45,098 bases of DNA, taken from IMG/VR virus record IMGVR_UViG_3300036785_001381, positions 1-45,098 of that record; one strand, written 5' to 3'. Below the pieces are notes generated by a model, which saw only the letters and a list, made by a program, of their open reading frames with translations, did no database searches and was not told the origin of the DNA. The position numbers and the translations under genes were made by a program. Each line of letters opens with the position of its first letter. Position 1 is the first letter of the stretch. This DNA is from a virus. Below, piece by piece: positions 1 through 8,678 of the stretch.

Positions 1-243
1 ATGTTCGTAGAACTCGTATTCGACAAACGTAATGTGGCCGAACTACCAGGTGCTGCTGAGATGATCAGAGCAGAACTGACCAAACGGGTGCATTGCATCT
101 TTCCGGCTGCTGACGTTCGTGTCAAACCAATGCAGGCCAACAGTCTGAACACCGATGCCAGCAAAGGTGATAAAGAAAAGCTGAACCGTATGCTGGAAGA
201 AATGTTTGAAGAGTCTGATCAGTGGCTGGTAACCGATAACTGA
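1..243 (+). CDS. dinI: DinI-like SOS-modulator protein
   Basis: An 80-residue protein of the DinI family. E. coli DinI binds RecA filaments, stabilises them and modulates RecA-stimulated self-cleavage of UmuD and LexA. The family pattern is clear: an N-terminal beta strand (FVELVF), a Leu-Pro-Gly-Ala turn, a 'RVHCIFP' segment, then an acidic C-terminal helix (EEMFEESDQW). Length matches DinI (81 aa). It starts at the first base of the window, so its promoter and any LexA box cannot be seen, and an upstream start cannot be excluded. DinI homologues often lie at the tail-fibre end of enterobacterial prophages, as here. The next gene overlaps its stop codon (TGATG). Confidence 0.88.
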   Translation: MFVELVFDKRNVAELPGAAEMIRAELTKRVHCIFPAADVRVKPMQANSLNTDASKGDKEKLNRMLEEMFEESDQWLVTDN

Positions 244-485
244 TGGGTAGTTTCAGAATAGGTGCTAAACAGATCTTATTTCTAACAGAAAATGAACGAT
301 TCCCAGCGCCTGATCACAACAGCGCGATCATGCTGGCGATTAGAGAAGATGAAGAAGGTCAAGGCTGGTTGTACACTCATCACACCCGAGACTGGCGATT
401 GGTTTCAGAAACACCATATCCTACAGAAAACTTGGCGTTAGAGGCTGCGCTCGCTTTCGAAATAACCGTACTCTATAAAACATAG
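243..485 (+). CDS. Hypothetical protein downstream of dinI
   Basis: An 80-residue protein I do not recognise. Its ATG overlaps the stop of the dinI-like gene (TGATG), so the two are probably translated together. It has a mixed alpha/beta composition with several acidic residues, no signal peptide, no membrane segment and no Cys pair. The position suggests an accessory function co-expressed with the SOS modulator, but nothing in the sequence shows what it does. Confidence 0.55.
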   Translation: MGSFRIGAKQILFLTENERFPAPDHNSAIMLAIREDEEGQGWLYTHHTRDWRLVSETPYPTENLALEAALAFEITVLYKT

Positions 486-502
486 CCGGGTTCCATCCCG
501 GC
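485..502. terminator. Hairpin between convergent genes
   Basis: A six-base-pair perfect stem, GCCGGG / CCCGGC, with a six-base loop lies directly between the + strand dinI operon and the - strand tail-fibre operon. There is no clear T run on either side, so it is a weak terminator candidate that could serve both directions. Confidence 0.4.
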
Positions 503-509
503 GGTGCCA

Positions 510-692
510 TTAATCCCATTCCTCATTTAAGGCAACATTTTCAAAACCTGCAGCTAGTGCCTGCTTTTGCTGATTATTGAAAGTCGGCCAAAGAGCCTGC
601 ACTTCTTCGCTGACGTAGTTGTGCCAGTTATGCACCCTATTAACTTCATTCCAATCTGGGGATTCCCAGTCGTGTGGCATGAATTCCATCAT
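510..692 (-). CDS. Small hypothetical protein at the end of the tail-fibre operon
   Basis: A 60-residue acidic, Trp- and Asn-rich protein (five Trp), last gene of the long minus-strand late operon. The start at 692 is supported by an AAGGAG ribosome site five to six bases upstream; a second Met follows directly. By position it might be a small fibre accessory or chaperone protein, but I do not recognise a family. Confidence 0.55.
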   Translation of the reverse strand: MMEFMPHDWESPDWNEVNRVHNWHNYVSEEVQALWPTFNNQQKQALAAGFENVALNEEWD

Positions 693-704
693 GTAAACTC
701 CTTT

Positions 705-1634
705 TTACGCTCGGCTAGAAATTAACTGAGCATCCAGTGTGCTGGCAATGTTTAAGCATCTGATGTTGGCGAGGTAGCCATAGCAGCTTTGGCCAGTTGG
801 TACAGCTGAGTTCGCAGGGCCGAGGTGCCAATAGCCACTAACACTCGACAAATCAGCCAGGGAGCCTGTGCTTGATGTTCCAGTGTGCAGAGCAACACCA
901 TTGCCGTAGCCAATGACCTTGCCAGCCAGCGGATCGATAAGACCTGCGCAATTTGAAAATGCCGAGTAAGGAGTTTGCGCTCCACTCCCAACATCAGATC
1001 CGGTTACAGGCGGATTTACGTTGGTAGCGAAGAACTGCCAAGCTTCATTAATGACACCACCATTAGTTAAAATAGTGTGTTGTTGTGCCAGAGCCTTGTT
1101 TGTTATTGGGTCAGAGAATGAAATGGTCATCCCTAACTGATCTGTCGCCAAGCGGTCTTCGAAGCGAGCACTTATCAGGTATGGTATACCTACCGCAGCT
1201 TGCGCTTTTTTCGTAACCGATGACTTTAGATAAACCCCGCCGCCTGACAAGACGACCGAAAGTTTGTTCGGATACCCTGATGCAGCTGGAACAAACGTAA
1301 CCGGTGGCGCTCCTGATGGTGCCACGGAAACCCCCACGAAATCAGGGGAGCCGGCCAGACCATAAAGCTTATCGACTTGCGTTGTCGTTCCTGACCGAAT
1401 TTTAAGCCCGAAGCTTGCACCTGCCCACGCAGAAACCCGATCCCACATGCCGTTATTTACCAGGAAAGTGATCTCGTTGAGAGTAGCAGTCTCATCTATG
1501 ATGGTTCCACCGTCAGCTATTACCCGGTTTTTATACGCAGTGAACAATGCTGATGGGTTTAATACCGCCCCGCTGATATTAATACCCGCTAACGCCCCTG
1601 AGTAGACTTTTCTTGAGTTGAATAATGCCGTCAT
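705..1634 (-). CDS. Tail fibre / receptor-binding-type structural protein (putative)
   Basis: A 309-residue protein lying directly downstream of the large tail fibre gene. It is rich in Gly, Ser, Ala, Thr and Asn, with short beta-type segments and few charged residues, the usual composition of phage tip and fibre proteins. I see no enzymatic motif, signal peptide or membrane helix. The separation from the upstream fibre gene is only about ten bases, so both are made together. Likely roles are a second receptor-binding component or a trimeric fibre tip; the specific family is not recognised. Confidence 0.55.
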   Translation of the reverse strand: MTALFNSRKVYSGALAGINISGAVLNPSALFTAYKNRVIADGGTIIDETATLNEITFLVNNGMWDRVSAWAGASFGLKIRSGTTTQVDKLYGLAGSPDFVGVSVAPSGAPPVTFVPAASGYPNKLSVVLSGGGVYLKSSVTKKAQAAVGIPYLISARFEDRLATDQLGMTISFSDPITNKALAQQHTILTNGGVINEAWQFFATNVNPPVTGSDVGSGAQTPYSAFSNCAGLIDPLAGKVIGYGNGVALHTGTSSTGSLADLSSVSGYWHLGPANSAVPTGQSCYGYLANIRCLNIASTLDAQLISSRA

Positions 1635-1644
1635 CTGTTGCCCC

Positions 1645-3873
1645 TTAAATTACTGCGATACGAGAAATAGCACATGGGTTTACCATCACGAATGACGGAT
1701 CGTACCTGCTGACTCTTGCGGTGGTGTCGAAAATATTGACTAACGGATAGCTATTCGTTCCGTTGTCCGTGGCGTTACAGCCAAAGCTGAAATAATCCCC
1801 GATAGCCGGTGGCACATCTGTTACGGCACGGAAGATAAAATCACTCTGCTGAGTTAGCGACAGAACATTGGCCGAAGCGTTTTGCAAGTAGCACCCAAGA
1901 TTGGGAGCCCAGACGCCGTTAACTGCCTTTGTTTGAAGTGGGGTTCCATATGGTGAATGGAACGGAAAATCAAAAGTTGTATCGTTTATTTTCACGATAG
2001 AGATCGGCTGCACCGGTTTGAATTTCTCTCCATTGGGGTTGTTTACCCGGTCATAAATAGTCCAATCTTCCGCCAGTCCATGATATTCACCAAGAATGCG
2101 GTAGCCAAGGCCAGTAAGGTGCAAAAAGTCTTGAGGATAAAGCCGATTGAGCAGCCATTTCGGGATGCTCATAAATGCTTCCGCCCGTTCGTTGGTAAAT
2201 TCCAACTGGTCAATAGCGACAACGTAACCACGCTGAGTAATACCGTTTATCACAGTAGTATTTGTCAGTGAACCGACCTGATCAATTTCAATCCACGGTT
2301 TTTCTTGCTGGCCAGAGCGGGCCATCATGTCATGCTGGGTGTCATCACTCCACTCGACGACGTACCCGTTATACTCGCCAAATTGCAAAGTGGCCTTGTT
2401 CGCGTCCGCCTCGCCATGTGTTATTTTAATAACCTTGCATATTGGTATTTTACCAATCGACTCAGCACGGTTACAAAATGCATCAAATGATGTCATTCCA
2501 TCTATGTAAGCTTGAGTTCCTTTTTTTAATTGGCTGTAATTAAAACCACCGCGTGAATCTAGCCTTGTAACAATTATTGGCATAGTGGCGCTGCGCGACA
2601 GATGACTAAGCAAAACTGTTTGAGCTGCCGGAACCTGAGAGTTATTACGGAAGTTTATAATCCTGGCATCACATAGCGCTCCTAATGATTCGTTTGTCAC
2701 ATCCCCATCAATGCCCGCACCTCTGTCCTTGCCCGCACCTGAAAACATCAGACAATATCCGAAAAGTTCAGATAACGCAGCGACAGCGCCACCATTAGCG
2801 CCAACACTCAGAGATTGCCCACGCCCCGCGAAGAAATGCATTTCCAGAGAAGCGTTGTTAATTTCCCTGATTACTTCACTGATTGCATTCTGAAGTGGCG
2901 TTGTAGGGATCAGGGCTGATTTTAATGAACCAGCTCCGTTGTAGATAAATGATATGCCCGTATCAGTTACTTTCTCTGCTGAGACTACTGGGCTTTGTGA
3001 CCACAACGGCGTCGTGTCGCCTTCGTTGGCGTAAAGAGCAATTTTCCCCGTACCATCTGGCCTTGCCAGTCTTTCAGTACCCTTACCGCCAGCGTTGGCG
3101 ATAGCTGTTTGCACAGGCTCATCCATACCTGCAAGCCAAAAATAGCCATCATCATCAATTGCAGCAACGGCTGTCTTGTCGTCAGCAGAGAGGAAGACGA
3201 ACTGGTAGCCAGATATTTTTGATGAGAAGGTTTCACTTACGAGATTTTTAAAGTAGTCCTGAAGATTCCCTTCGACACCACAAACTTCGAAACCACCAGC
3301 ATCATTGACACCATACAGACCAACCGTTCCTGTCACATCTGTAGCAATAATGTGATATCCACTTATTTTATTAGCCATCTCAGGTGGCATAACAAGTTTC
3401 ATGTAATTAACAACTTGCTCCATCTGAGTTATCAGACGCGCGCTTGCCTCGGAATTAATATATTCAGCAGTTCCACCAGAATTTTTGTAATATTTAAAAA
3501 TTACTATTGACCCGTTGTCATCTTTAATTGCGACACGGAACATTTTGCTGTCCGGGGTACCGGCAACCCCTGCTATCGTACCATCAGGATCGCTTAGCGT
3601 GATGTAGTATGTGTTAGCATTCGCGATGCTCTGAGCGTTATCAGCAGCTTGTTTCGCTTCCTCTGTATATTGCTCAATATTTTTTTGAGCCCCCGTTATC
3701 TCATCGATTCGCTCAGCTACTTGCCTACGAACTGTGGGGAATGGTTTATTAAAGCGGTCATGGGCTACATCCTCATCACCATTTAAAAAGTCATCATAAG
3801 CAAGGGTATTATCATTAAGGTCCTTCATGCTATTAGAAGGACGTGGATTGCCAGTATTATATCGTTGCGACAT
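1645..3873 (-). CDS. Tail fibre with SGNH-type esterase domain
   Basis: A 742-residue tail fibre. The N-terminal part (about 1-90) contains a short helix rich in Ala, Gln and Glu (about 55-85), typical of a trimerising fibre shaft after a virion-attachment segment. The middle-to-late part carries an SGNH/GDSL hydrolase signature: the nucleophile block around Gly352-Gln353-Ser354 (GRGQSLS), a 'HGEAD' segment at 486-490 resembling the QGESD block of sialate O-acetylesterase-type enzymes, and the Asp582-x-x-His585 block (DFLHLTGLGY) with the expected Gly after it. The residues after 600 look like a beta-rich receptor domain. In other phages such fibres remove acetyl groups from O-antigen or capsule. 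Family assignment rests on motifs; the substrate is unknown. Confidence 0.78.
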   Translation of the reverse strand: MSQRYNTGNPRPSNSMKDLNDNTLAYDDFLNGDEDVAHDRFNKPFPTVRRQVAERIDEITGAQKNIEQYTEEAKQAADNAQSIANANTYYITLSDPDGTIAGVAGTPDSKMFRVAIKDDNGSIVIFKYYKNSGGTAEYINSEASARLITQMEQVVNYMKLVMPPEMANKISGYHIIATDVTGTVGLYGVNDAGGFEVCGVEGNLQDYFKNLVSETFSSKISGYQFVFLSADDKTAVAAIDDDGYFWLAGMDEPVQTAIANAGGKGTERLARPDGTGKIALYANEGDTTPLWSQSPVVSAEKVTDTGISFIYNGAGSLKSALIPTTPLQNAISEVIREINNASLEMHFFAGRGQSLSVGANGGAVAALSELFGYCLMFSGAGKDRGAGIDGDVTNESLGALCDARIINFRNNSQVPAAQTVLLSHLSRSATMPIIVTRLDSRGGFNYSQLKKGTQAYIDGMTSFDAFCNRAESIGKIPICKVIKITHGEADANKATLQFGEYNGYVVEWSDDTQHDMMARSGQQEKPWIEIDQVGSLTNTTVINGITQRGYVVAIDQLEFTNERAEAFMSIPKWLLNRLYPQDFLHLTGLGYRILGEYHGLAEDWTIYDRVNNPNGEKFKPVQPISIVKINDTTFDFPFHSPYGTPLQTKAVNGVWAPNLGCYLQNASANVLSLTQQSDFIFRAVTDVPPAIGDYFSFGCNATDNGTNSYPLVNIFDTTARVSRYDPSFVMVNPCAISRIAVI

Positions 3874-3881
3874 ATATCACC

Positions 3882-4712
3882 TTATGAGAACTCTTCAATA
3901 ATTGCTATCCCTGGCGCGCCATTTCCACCTTTCATTGCGGCACCAGAATAGGCAGCATCGTAAGCGCCACCGCCGCCAGAACCATGCGCTGCGCCAGAAA
4001 GCCCACCACCAGCACCAGCGCGGCCGCCACCACCAAAGTAAGATGAACCTCCCTGACCAGTTACAGCAATGAGACCTGATTGCCCATCACCGCCATACCC
4101 GCCATCGATGCGAATGTCACCGTTCGTTGCTACACCGCCTCTGCCACCGTTAGTGTTTGACACCCCTGATTTTCCGCCCCCCTCACCACCAGGTGCCGCC
4201 AGAATTGTGGAAAAGGTAGTTGTTCCGCCATTCGAACCATTGGCGGCCGCCATGCCACCAATACCTCCCGAGCCAATGACCACGGGGTAATTCGCTGCAC
4301 CAGTTAAGGTAAACATCGAGATAACAGTCGCACCCGCACCGCCGCCCGCACCGAAATACGTTTCATTACTCGCGGACGCTTGACAACCACCCGCACCGCC
4401 ACCACCGCCAACAATGGTAATTCGGATTTTTTTAGCCAAAGGGTCGGGAATATAACCTCCACTATTAGTGAATACTCTTTGTCCCAATAATCTACCAATA
4501 CCAACTATTTGTTGTATTGCCTTTAGAATTTGACCGTCATCTTGTGGGTTAAGAGTGATCCCCGCACTTTCAACAATATTTACCATTTCCCTTTGCCATG
4601 TATTAAAAATACCTGATTCTAAAATTGTTGGTGGCACCCCTTGGGCAACATTGCCATTTGTAAATTCTGCATTTTGGTCTGCTGTTTCTGTAACGCTGCC
4701 AACTTTTTGCAT
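3882..4712 (-). CDS. Tail fibre with glycine-rich adhesin C-terminus
   Basis: A 276-residue protein. The first ~95 residues resemble the N-terminal segment of enterophage tail-fibre proteins (NTWQREMVNIVESAGITLN). Residues 101-270 are dominated by Gly runs (GGGGGAGG, GAGGGAG, FGGGGRAGAGGG, GSGGGGA), ending in a hydrophobic-acidic strand (IAIIEEFS). Gly-rich segments of this type build polyglycine-II sandwiches in the adhesins of T-even-like phages (gp38 of S16), where the loops contact the receptor. It lies between the baseplate gp48-type gene and the esterase fibre, so it probably sits at the baseplate-proximal or tip position. The high Gly content makes the assignment to one family uncertain. 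Confidence 0.72.
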   Translation of the reverse strand: MQKVGSVTETADQNAEFTNGNVAQGVPPTILESGIFNTWQREMVNIVESAGITLNPQDDGQILKAIQQIVGIGRLLGQRVFTNSGGYIPDPLAKKIRITIVGGGGGAGGCQASASNETYFGAGGGAGATVISMFTLTGAANYPVVIGSGGIGGMAAANGSNGGTTTFSTILAAPGGEGGGKSGVSNTNGGRGGVATNGDIRIDGGYGGDGQSGLIAVTGQGGSSYFGGGGRAGAGGGLSGAAHGSGGGGAYDAAYSGAAMKGGNGAPGIAIIEEFS

Positions 4713-4760
4713 GACAAATCCTCGCTGATGAAACGATTAATAATGATGATTAAATGGGTT

Positions 4761-5435
4761 TTAAATATTGCCTGAGGCTATATCGAATATTTCGGCAAAC
4801 TCAGGGGTCACGTTATAAACACCTTCATCGTTAAAGCCGAAGTTGATGTAACCAAACTTCACGATGGTGTGCGACGGCGCCAGGACATTCATGCGGCATT
4901 CAAGCTGCCGGTTGCCCCAAGAACGCAGCGGATCGCCGCAGTAGCTCATCCCTGCGCGCGCGTAGGTAATCGTGGTTTCCTCAGCCTCCACAAGCCATAC
5001 AAATGGCCAGTCATCGCCGTTGAGCCCATCCCCACAGACAGAAAGGCCCGCACGCGCCTGGCGGTATTCTTTGATAGTTATGTTGTAACCGAGCGCCCTT
5101 GCGATACCGATAAAATAGGTTCGGGATTGGCCGCCAGTGCTGATGAATTTTGAAACCACTGCAGCCTGTCGCTTTGCTATGGTGTCTACCTCACCGATCG
5201 AACAGTCATCCGGCAACCCGAGTGTTTTTTCCCACTCAGTCAGCAAAATAGTGGCAGTTTCAGGGAAGGCACCGACCAAAAGCGCAATTGCGTCGTTGTC
5301 ACTGCGTTGGAACCCACTGCTTAGCGCCCGGATAACAGCAGCCTGGATGCTGTCCGGGTCACGCGGCCACGCTAACCCGGTTGGAATAAGCGCCTGCAGC
5401 GCCTGCTGATAATTTTCTGCGGTAAACTGGCTCAT
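4761..5435 (-). CDS. Mu gp48-like (YmfQ) baseplate protein
   Basis: A 224-residue protein recognised as the YmfQ / Mu gp48 family (DUF2313): a short helical N-terminus (FTAENYQQALQALIPTGLAWP), the WEKTLGLPDD segment and the TGGQSRTYFIGIARALGY block. Members form part of the baseplate wedge and connect it to the fibres. It overlaps the upstream baseplate J gene by four bases, so translation is coupled. The fibre genes follow directly, as in Mu-type tail clusters. Length is close to that of the family. Confidence 0.9.
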   Translation of the reverse strand: MSQFTAENYQQALQALIPTGLAWPRDPDSIQAAVIRALSSGFQRSDNDAIALLVGAFPETATILLTEWEKTLGLPDDCSIGEVDTIAKRQAAVVSKFISTGGQSRTYFIGIARALGYNITIKEYRQARAGLSVCGDGLNGDDWPFVWLVEAEETTITYARAGMSYCGDPLRSWGNRQLECRMNVLAPSHTIVKFGYINFGFNDEGVYNVTPEFAEIFDIASGNI

Positions 5436-6580
5436 GTGTAATTCACCTCACCGCGTACCGGCAGTTCCCCTACAACGAGGTCGATGTTCGTCGCTGGCAA
5501 TATCAGAATGAATCCCGCCGTGCCGTCAATGTCCCCGATCGCCCTGTTCAGGTCAGAAAGAAAAATCTTTCCACCACCGACAGGGGTGCCCCATTCAAAA
5601 AATACGTTGTCGATCGCAGCCGCTATGGCCGCAGTGATATCGCTGCCAACATTGCTGATCCCACTGATTTCAAAATTGACTGACTTGGCCACAGGAGAAC
5701 AAACATAAACCAGGGCCGTCACCGGTGCCAGCGGGTAGATATAATCCGCTACGCGCCCCTGATCCCCGGTCGCTTTTTGCGCCCCCCAGCTGTCAAACTG
5801 GGATATGCCGTCAGTCCCAACAGGAAATCCATGGTTGGTTTCATCGTTGCCGTCGCACATGATGTACACCCCAACAGTGCCGGCGCCCATCAGCCTCCGT
5901 TTAGGCCAACAGCGCGTAACACCAGGCACAGCCAACGCCCATTGCTCGTAATCCGTATCACTGCCGCCTTGCGGCGGGTTTTGGTACGCCAACAGCATAC
6001 GGGCACGCAAACTTTCCTGCGTTTCAATATCGGCACCACCGGTGGCCGGCTCTATCATCACACCGCTAGCATCGATGCCAGGCAAGGAGATATCCAACGT
6101 CAGGCTGGTTCCAGCATCAGCATTCCCATCAATACCGCCGCCTGTTGGGTCGTCGATGATGTCAGGAAGTAATGCCGTCAGTTTTCCCAGCACTTTTCCA
6201 TCAGCCCCGATGGCCACATCACCGTCCAACCGATAACGGTAACCGTCACCACGACGTAACACGGCGCCTTTGTTAACCGGCGCTCCCGCTGTGCCGCTGA
6301 ACTGATATGACGGGGTTGATGCCGGATTGGCGGCATTCTGATAAACACTTTTCAACCCGGCCCAGCCTGACAACCATTCGTCCGTTGCATTAAAAGGGGT
6401 TGCCTGCAACGCAATGTAATCCAGATAGCCGTAATGCAAATGAGCAAGGCCGGCGTCGGCATCAGCCAGCACGCGCATATTGGAATAACGCAGCAAGGCA
6501 CCGGTTTTTCTCAATTCTGATTGAAGCTGTGTGCGGTTATTCTCGCGCAGTTCGGTTAATGTAGGCCGCTTGAATGGCAT
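5432..6580 (-). CDS. Baseplate J / Mu gp47-like protein
   Basis: A 382-residue baseplate wedge protein of the gpJ/gp47 family. Characteristic features are the N-terminal RPTLTELRENNRTQLQSEL helix, a central domain with repeated Gly/Asp-rich strands, and the QNPPQGGSDTDYEQWALAVPGV block seen in gp47-type proteins. In Mu-like phages it makes the wedge ring around the central hub. It begins three bases after the gp46-type gene and overlaps the gp48-type gene by four bases, part of an unbroken coupled operon. Confidence 0.93.
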   Translation of the reverse strand: MPFKRPTLTELRENNRTQLQSELRKTGALLRYSNMRVLADADAGLAHLHYGYLDYIALQATPFNATDEWLSGWAGLKSVYQNAANPASTPSYQFSGTAGAPVNKGAVLRRGDGYRYRLDGDVAIGADGKVLGKLTALLPDIIDDPTGGGIDGNADAGTSLTLDISLPGIDASGVMIEPATGGADIETQESLRARMLLAYQNPPQGGSDTDYEQWALAVPGVTRCWPKRRLMGAGTVGVYIMCDGNDETNHGFPVGTDGISQFDSWGAQKATGDQGRVADYIYPLAPVTALVYVCSPVAKSVNFEISGISNVGSDITAAIAAAIDNVFFEWGTPVGGGKIFLSDLNRAIGDIDGTAGFILILPATNIDLVVGELPVRGEVNYT

Positions 6581-6583
6581 GAT

Positions 6584-7021
6584 TTATTGCTCCCAAACCC
6601 AAAAAAAGCGCATATCCGTATCGTTACCACTCCCCGGCCTTTGATAGCGGATCACCATGTTCAGCCGACGGGGATAAACGATCTGAGTCGCGACGGAGAA
6701 CGACGACACTACACCATCAATCACCAGCCATTGCAGCGCCTCCCGGGAGTAATCTTCTGCCTTTTGCGCCACCGACTGTGTAAGCTTCTGTCGCCTTAGC
6801 AACCAGAGACGGGAACCAATATCATTTTCTGAATCGGCATCACCCCACCAGCCTCGCCGATCATCACCATCAATATCGTCATCATCGCGTGCCACCCGAT
6901 CGGTAAACAGGCTGATAATAATTGCGGTCTGGAGGTCATCACCGTTGACCAAATCGCCGCGCCCCTCTCGCCAATCCGCCGCCAGGCGTTCGACGTCCCA
7001 GAAAGAACTGATATCACTCAT
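6584..7021 (-). CDS. Mu gp46-like baseplate wedge protein
   Basis: A 145-residue protein of the phage gp46 family. The order 'DGDDRRGWWGD' then 'GSRLWLLRRQKLT' followed by 'EDYSREALQWLVIDGV' is typical: it resembles gp25-type baseplate proteins that start tail-sheath polymerisation. It overlaps the gp45-type gene by four bases (ATGA) and is followed closely by the gp47-type gene, the conserved order of Mu-type tails. Confidence 0.93.
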   Translation of the reverse strand: MSDISSFWDVERLAADWREGRGDLVNGDDLQTAIIISLFTDRVARDDDDIDGDDRRGWWGDADSENDIGSRLWLLRRQKLTQSVAQKAEDYSREALQWLVIDGVVSSFSVATQIVYPRRLNMVIRYQRPGSGNDTDMRFFWVWEQ

Positions 7022-7608
7022 TCAACGGGCTCCCCGGGTTTCTCACTGGTTTTCTCATCGTTGCCGCTCTGCACGTTTTTCACGATGTGATCATGTTCAT
7101 TGTGGCCATCACGCAACTGTTTCAGCGTGGCAGTATTGCTTTCGCAGTTATCGATAACATCGCCCGTTACTTTCAGCACTGGTGTGTTCATCAGAACGCT
7201 TTTTGCCGCATTGATCGTGACGGTGGTAGCATTGCTGACCGTCACCGGTTGGTTTTTAGCTTCAATTTCGATGCCGTTCTCAGTCAGTTTTATAAACATG
7301 CCCCACTGGTTATAAATGACCGTTTCACCGGACTTTAATCCGGACTGCCGATATTGTTGGTTATTGCTGGCCACAATCACGGCACTGGAACGATCCCCAC
7401 CCAAATAGGCGAGCACAACATCGGTACCTACAGGCAGACCTGAAGAAAAGCCAAATTCGGCCATACGTGGTGTTCCGCCACGCACTTCTAACGGCGTCTG
7501 ATACTGAAGCTTTTGAATGCCGCCGGCGTCGCTCTGTCCGGTGATCCGGCCGATGCCGAGCATCATGGACACGCGCCGGCCGAGTTGCCTCAAAATATCG
7601 CTACTCAT
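7018..7608 (-). CDS. Mu gp45-like baseplate spike protein
   Basis: A 196-residue protein of the Mu gp45 / gpV family, which forms the trimeric central spike that pierces the outer membrane. N-terminal residues form an OB-fold-type region (RVSMMLGIGRITGQSD), followed by the GFSSGLPVGTDVVLAYLGGDRSS-type strand segment; the C-terminal part is a beta-repetitive region rich in Val, Thr and Asn, consistent with a beta-helix needle. Four-base overlaps with both neighbours show a translationally coupled baseplate operon. No metal-binding His-x-His tip motif is evident at the very end. Confidence 0.9.
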   Translation of the reverse strand: MSSDILRQLGRRVSMMLGIGRITGQSDAGGIQKLQYQTPLEVRGGTPRMAEFGFSSGLPVGTDVVLAYLGGDRSSAVIVASNNQQYRQSGLKSGETVIYNQWGMFIKLTENGIEIEAKNQPVTVSNATTVTINAAKSVLMNTPVLKVTGDVIDNCESNTATLKQLRDGHNEHDHIVKNVQSGNDEKTSEKPGEPVE

Positions 7609-8678
7609 CGATTAAGCTCCTGCACCTGGCTGTAAAATTGATAAGGTTGAACCGCGAACGCCTCAGGCGACATGAGCACCATCCGCGCGGTCGTCCCTTC
7701 CCATCCATTACGGATATAGGTCACTTCAGAGAGGAGCCACAGCTCATCAGGGAGTCCGAACTCAGGGATATTGATTGGGATGAGTGTATTGGGTTCCCAC
7801 AGCTTTCCGTCCTTGTCGCGCCAGCTATCCACCGTCACCTGCAGTTGCCTTGACCGGCCATAGCGGCGGTTCATTTCCCAGTCAATGCAGTTCTGCGCCT
7901 GACCATGGGAATTCATCGTGCTCTCAACGATGATGATCCGGTTGCGATACCGCATTTTTGCCGCTTCAGGATCTCGCGCTTTGGCCAGGGTTACCGCTGA
8001 ATATCCACTATCAGGCGAAAGCTCCATCGCAGGAGTCATCGACATCGATACCCCGACATAGTCGGAGAATCGCTCATCCATCGAGTCCATCAGCGAGGCG
8101 CTTTCAATGTTCTCACCCTGCGCCACTCCGCTGGCGGCCTTGCGGGTTCCCACCCGGGTCAATCGCAGATCGCCATCAGGGGTATCGAAATAGAGCAACG
8201 CCGCCCACCGGCTGATCCTGTCGATAATTTCTTGCGAGGATTCGCCCCAATTCAACGTGAATTGCGGCACCGTCACCAGGTCAGTCACGTCAGAGCTAAC
8301 CTTTATGCCGTAGGGCGCCGCCAGACGCTGAGCTATTTCCAGTGCGTTGGCTTGGCTGATGACGTTATTGGGCCACTCTGCAGAGCAATCGACCAGGTCC
8401 TGGCATTTGTTCCGGCCGGTTGCCCTCACTTCATGCCGCGATTTAGATATCGTCGGAGACCACCGATCGATGTAGCCCGTCATCACCAAATCATTGCCCA
8501 ACATGACCTGGCACGCGTCGCCTTTATTAACCAGTTGCTTTTCGTTTGTGCCTGGGTAGTAGTCCATCAGTGACAGATCAAAATCAGAAGGTAAGCGTTC
8601 GATACCCCGAGTCACCCTGACCTCATCCCACCCCTGAATGATTTTGTTGCCCACCTTCAATATCAGTTCATCTTTCAT
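7605..8678 (-). CDS. Mu gpP-like (gp44) baseplate hub protein
   Basis: A 357-residue hub protein of the Mu gp44/P type, related to T4 gp27 and phage late-control protein D. Hallmarks are the N-terminal ILKVGNKIIQGWDEVRVTRG strand, the LSLMDYYPG segment, and a TLNWGESSQEIIDRISRWAALLYFD block that is strongly conserved in this family. It makes the central cup between the tail tube and the gp45 spike. It overlaps the N-type gene and the gp45-type gene by four bases each. Confidence 0.9.
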   Translation of the reverse strand: MKDELILKVGNKIIQGWDEVRVTRGIERLPSDFDLSLMDYYPGTNEKQLVNKGDACQVMLGNDLVMTGYIDRWSPTISKSRHEVRATGRNKCQDLVDCSAEWPNNVISQANALEIAQRLAAPYGIKVSSDVTDLVTVPQFTLNWGESSQEIIDRISRWAALLYFDTPDGDLRLTRVGTRKAASGVAQGENIESASLMDSMDERFSDYVGVSMSMTPAMELSPDSGYSAVTLAKARDPEAAKMRYRNRIIIVESTMNSHGQAQNCIDWEMNRRYGRSRQLQVTVDSWRDKDGKLWEPNTLIPINIPEFGLPDELWLLSEVTYIRNGWEGTTARMVLMSPEAFAVQPYQFYSQVQELNR

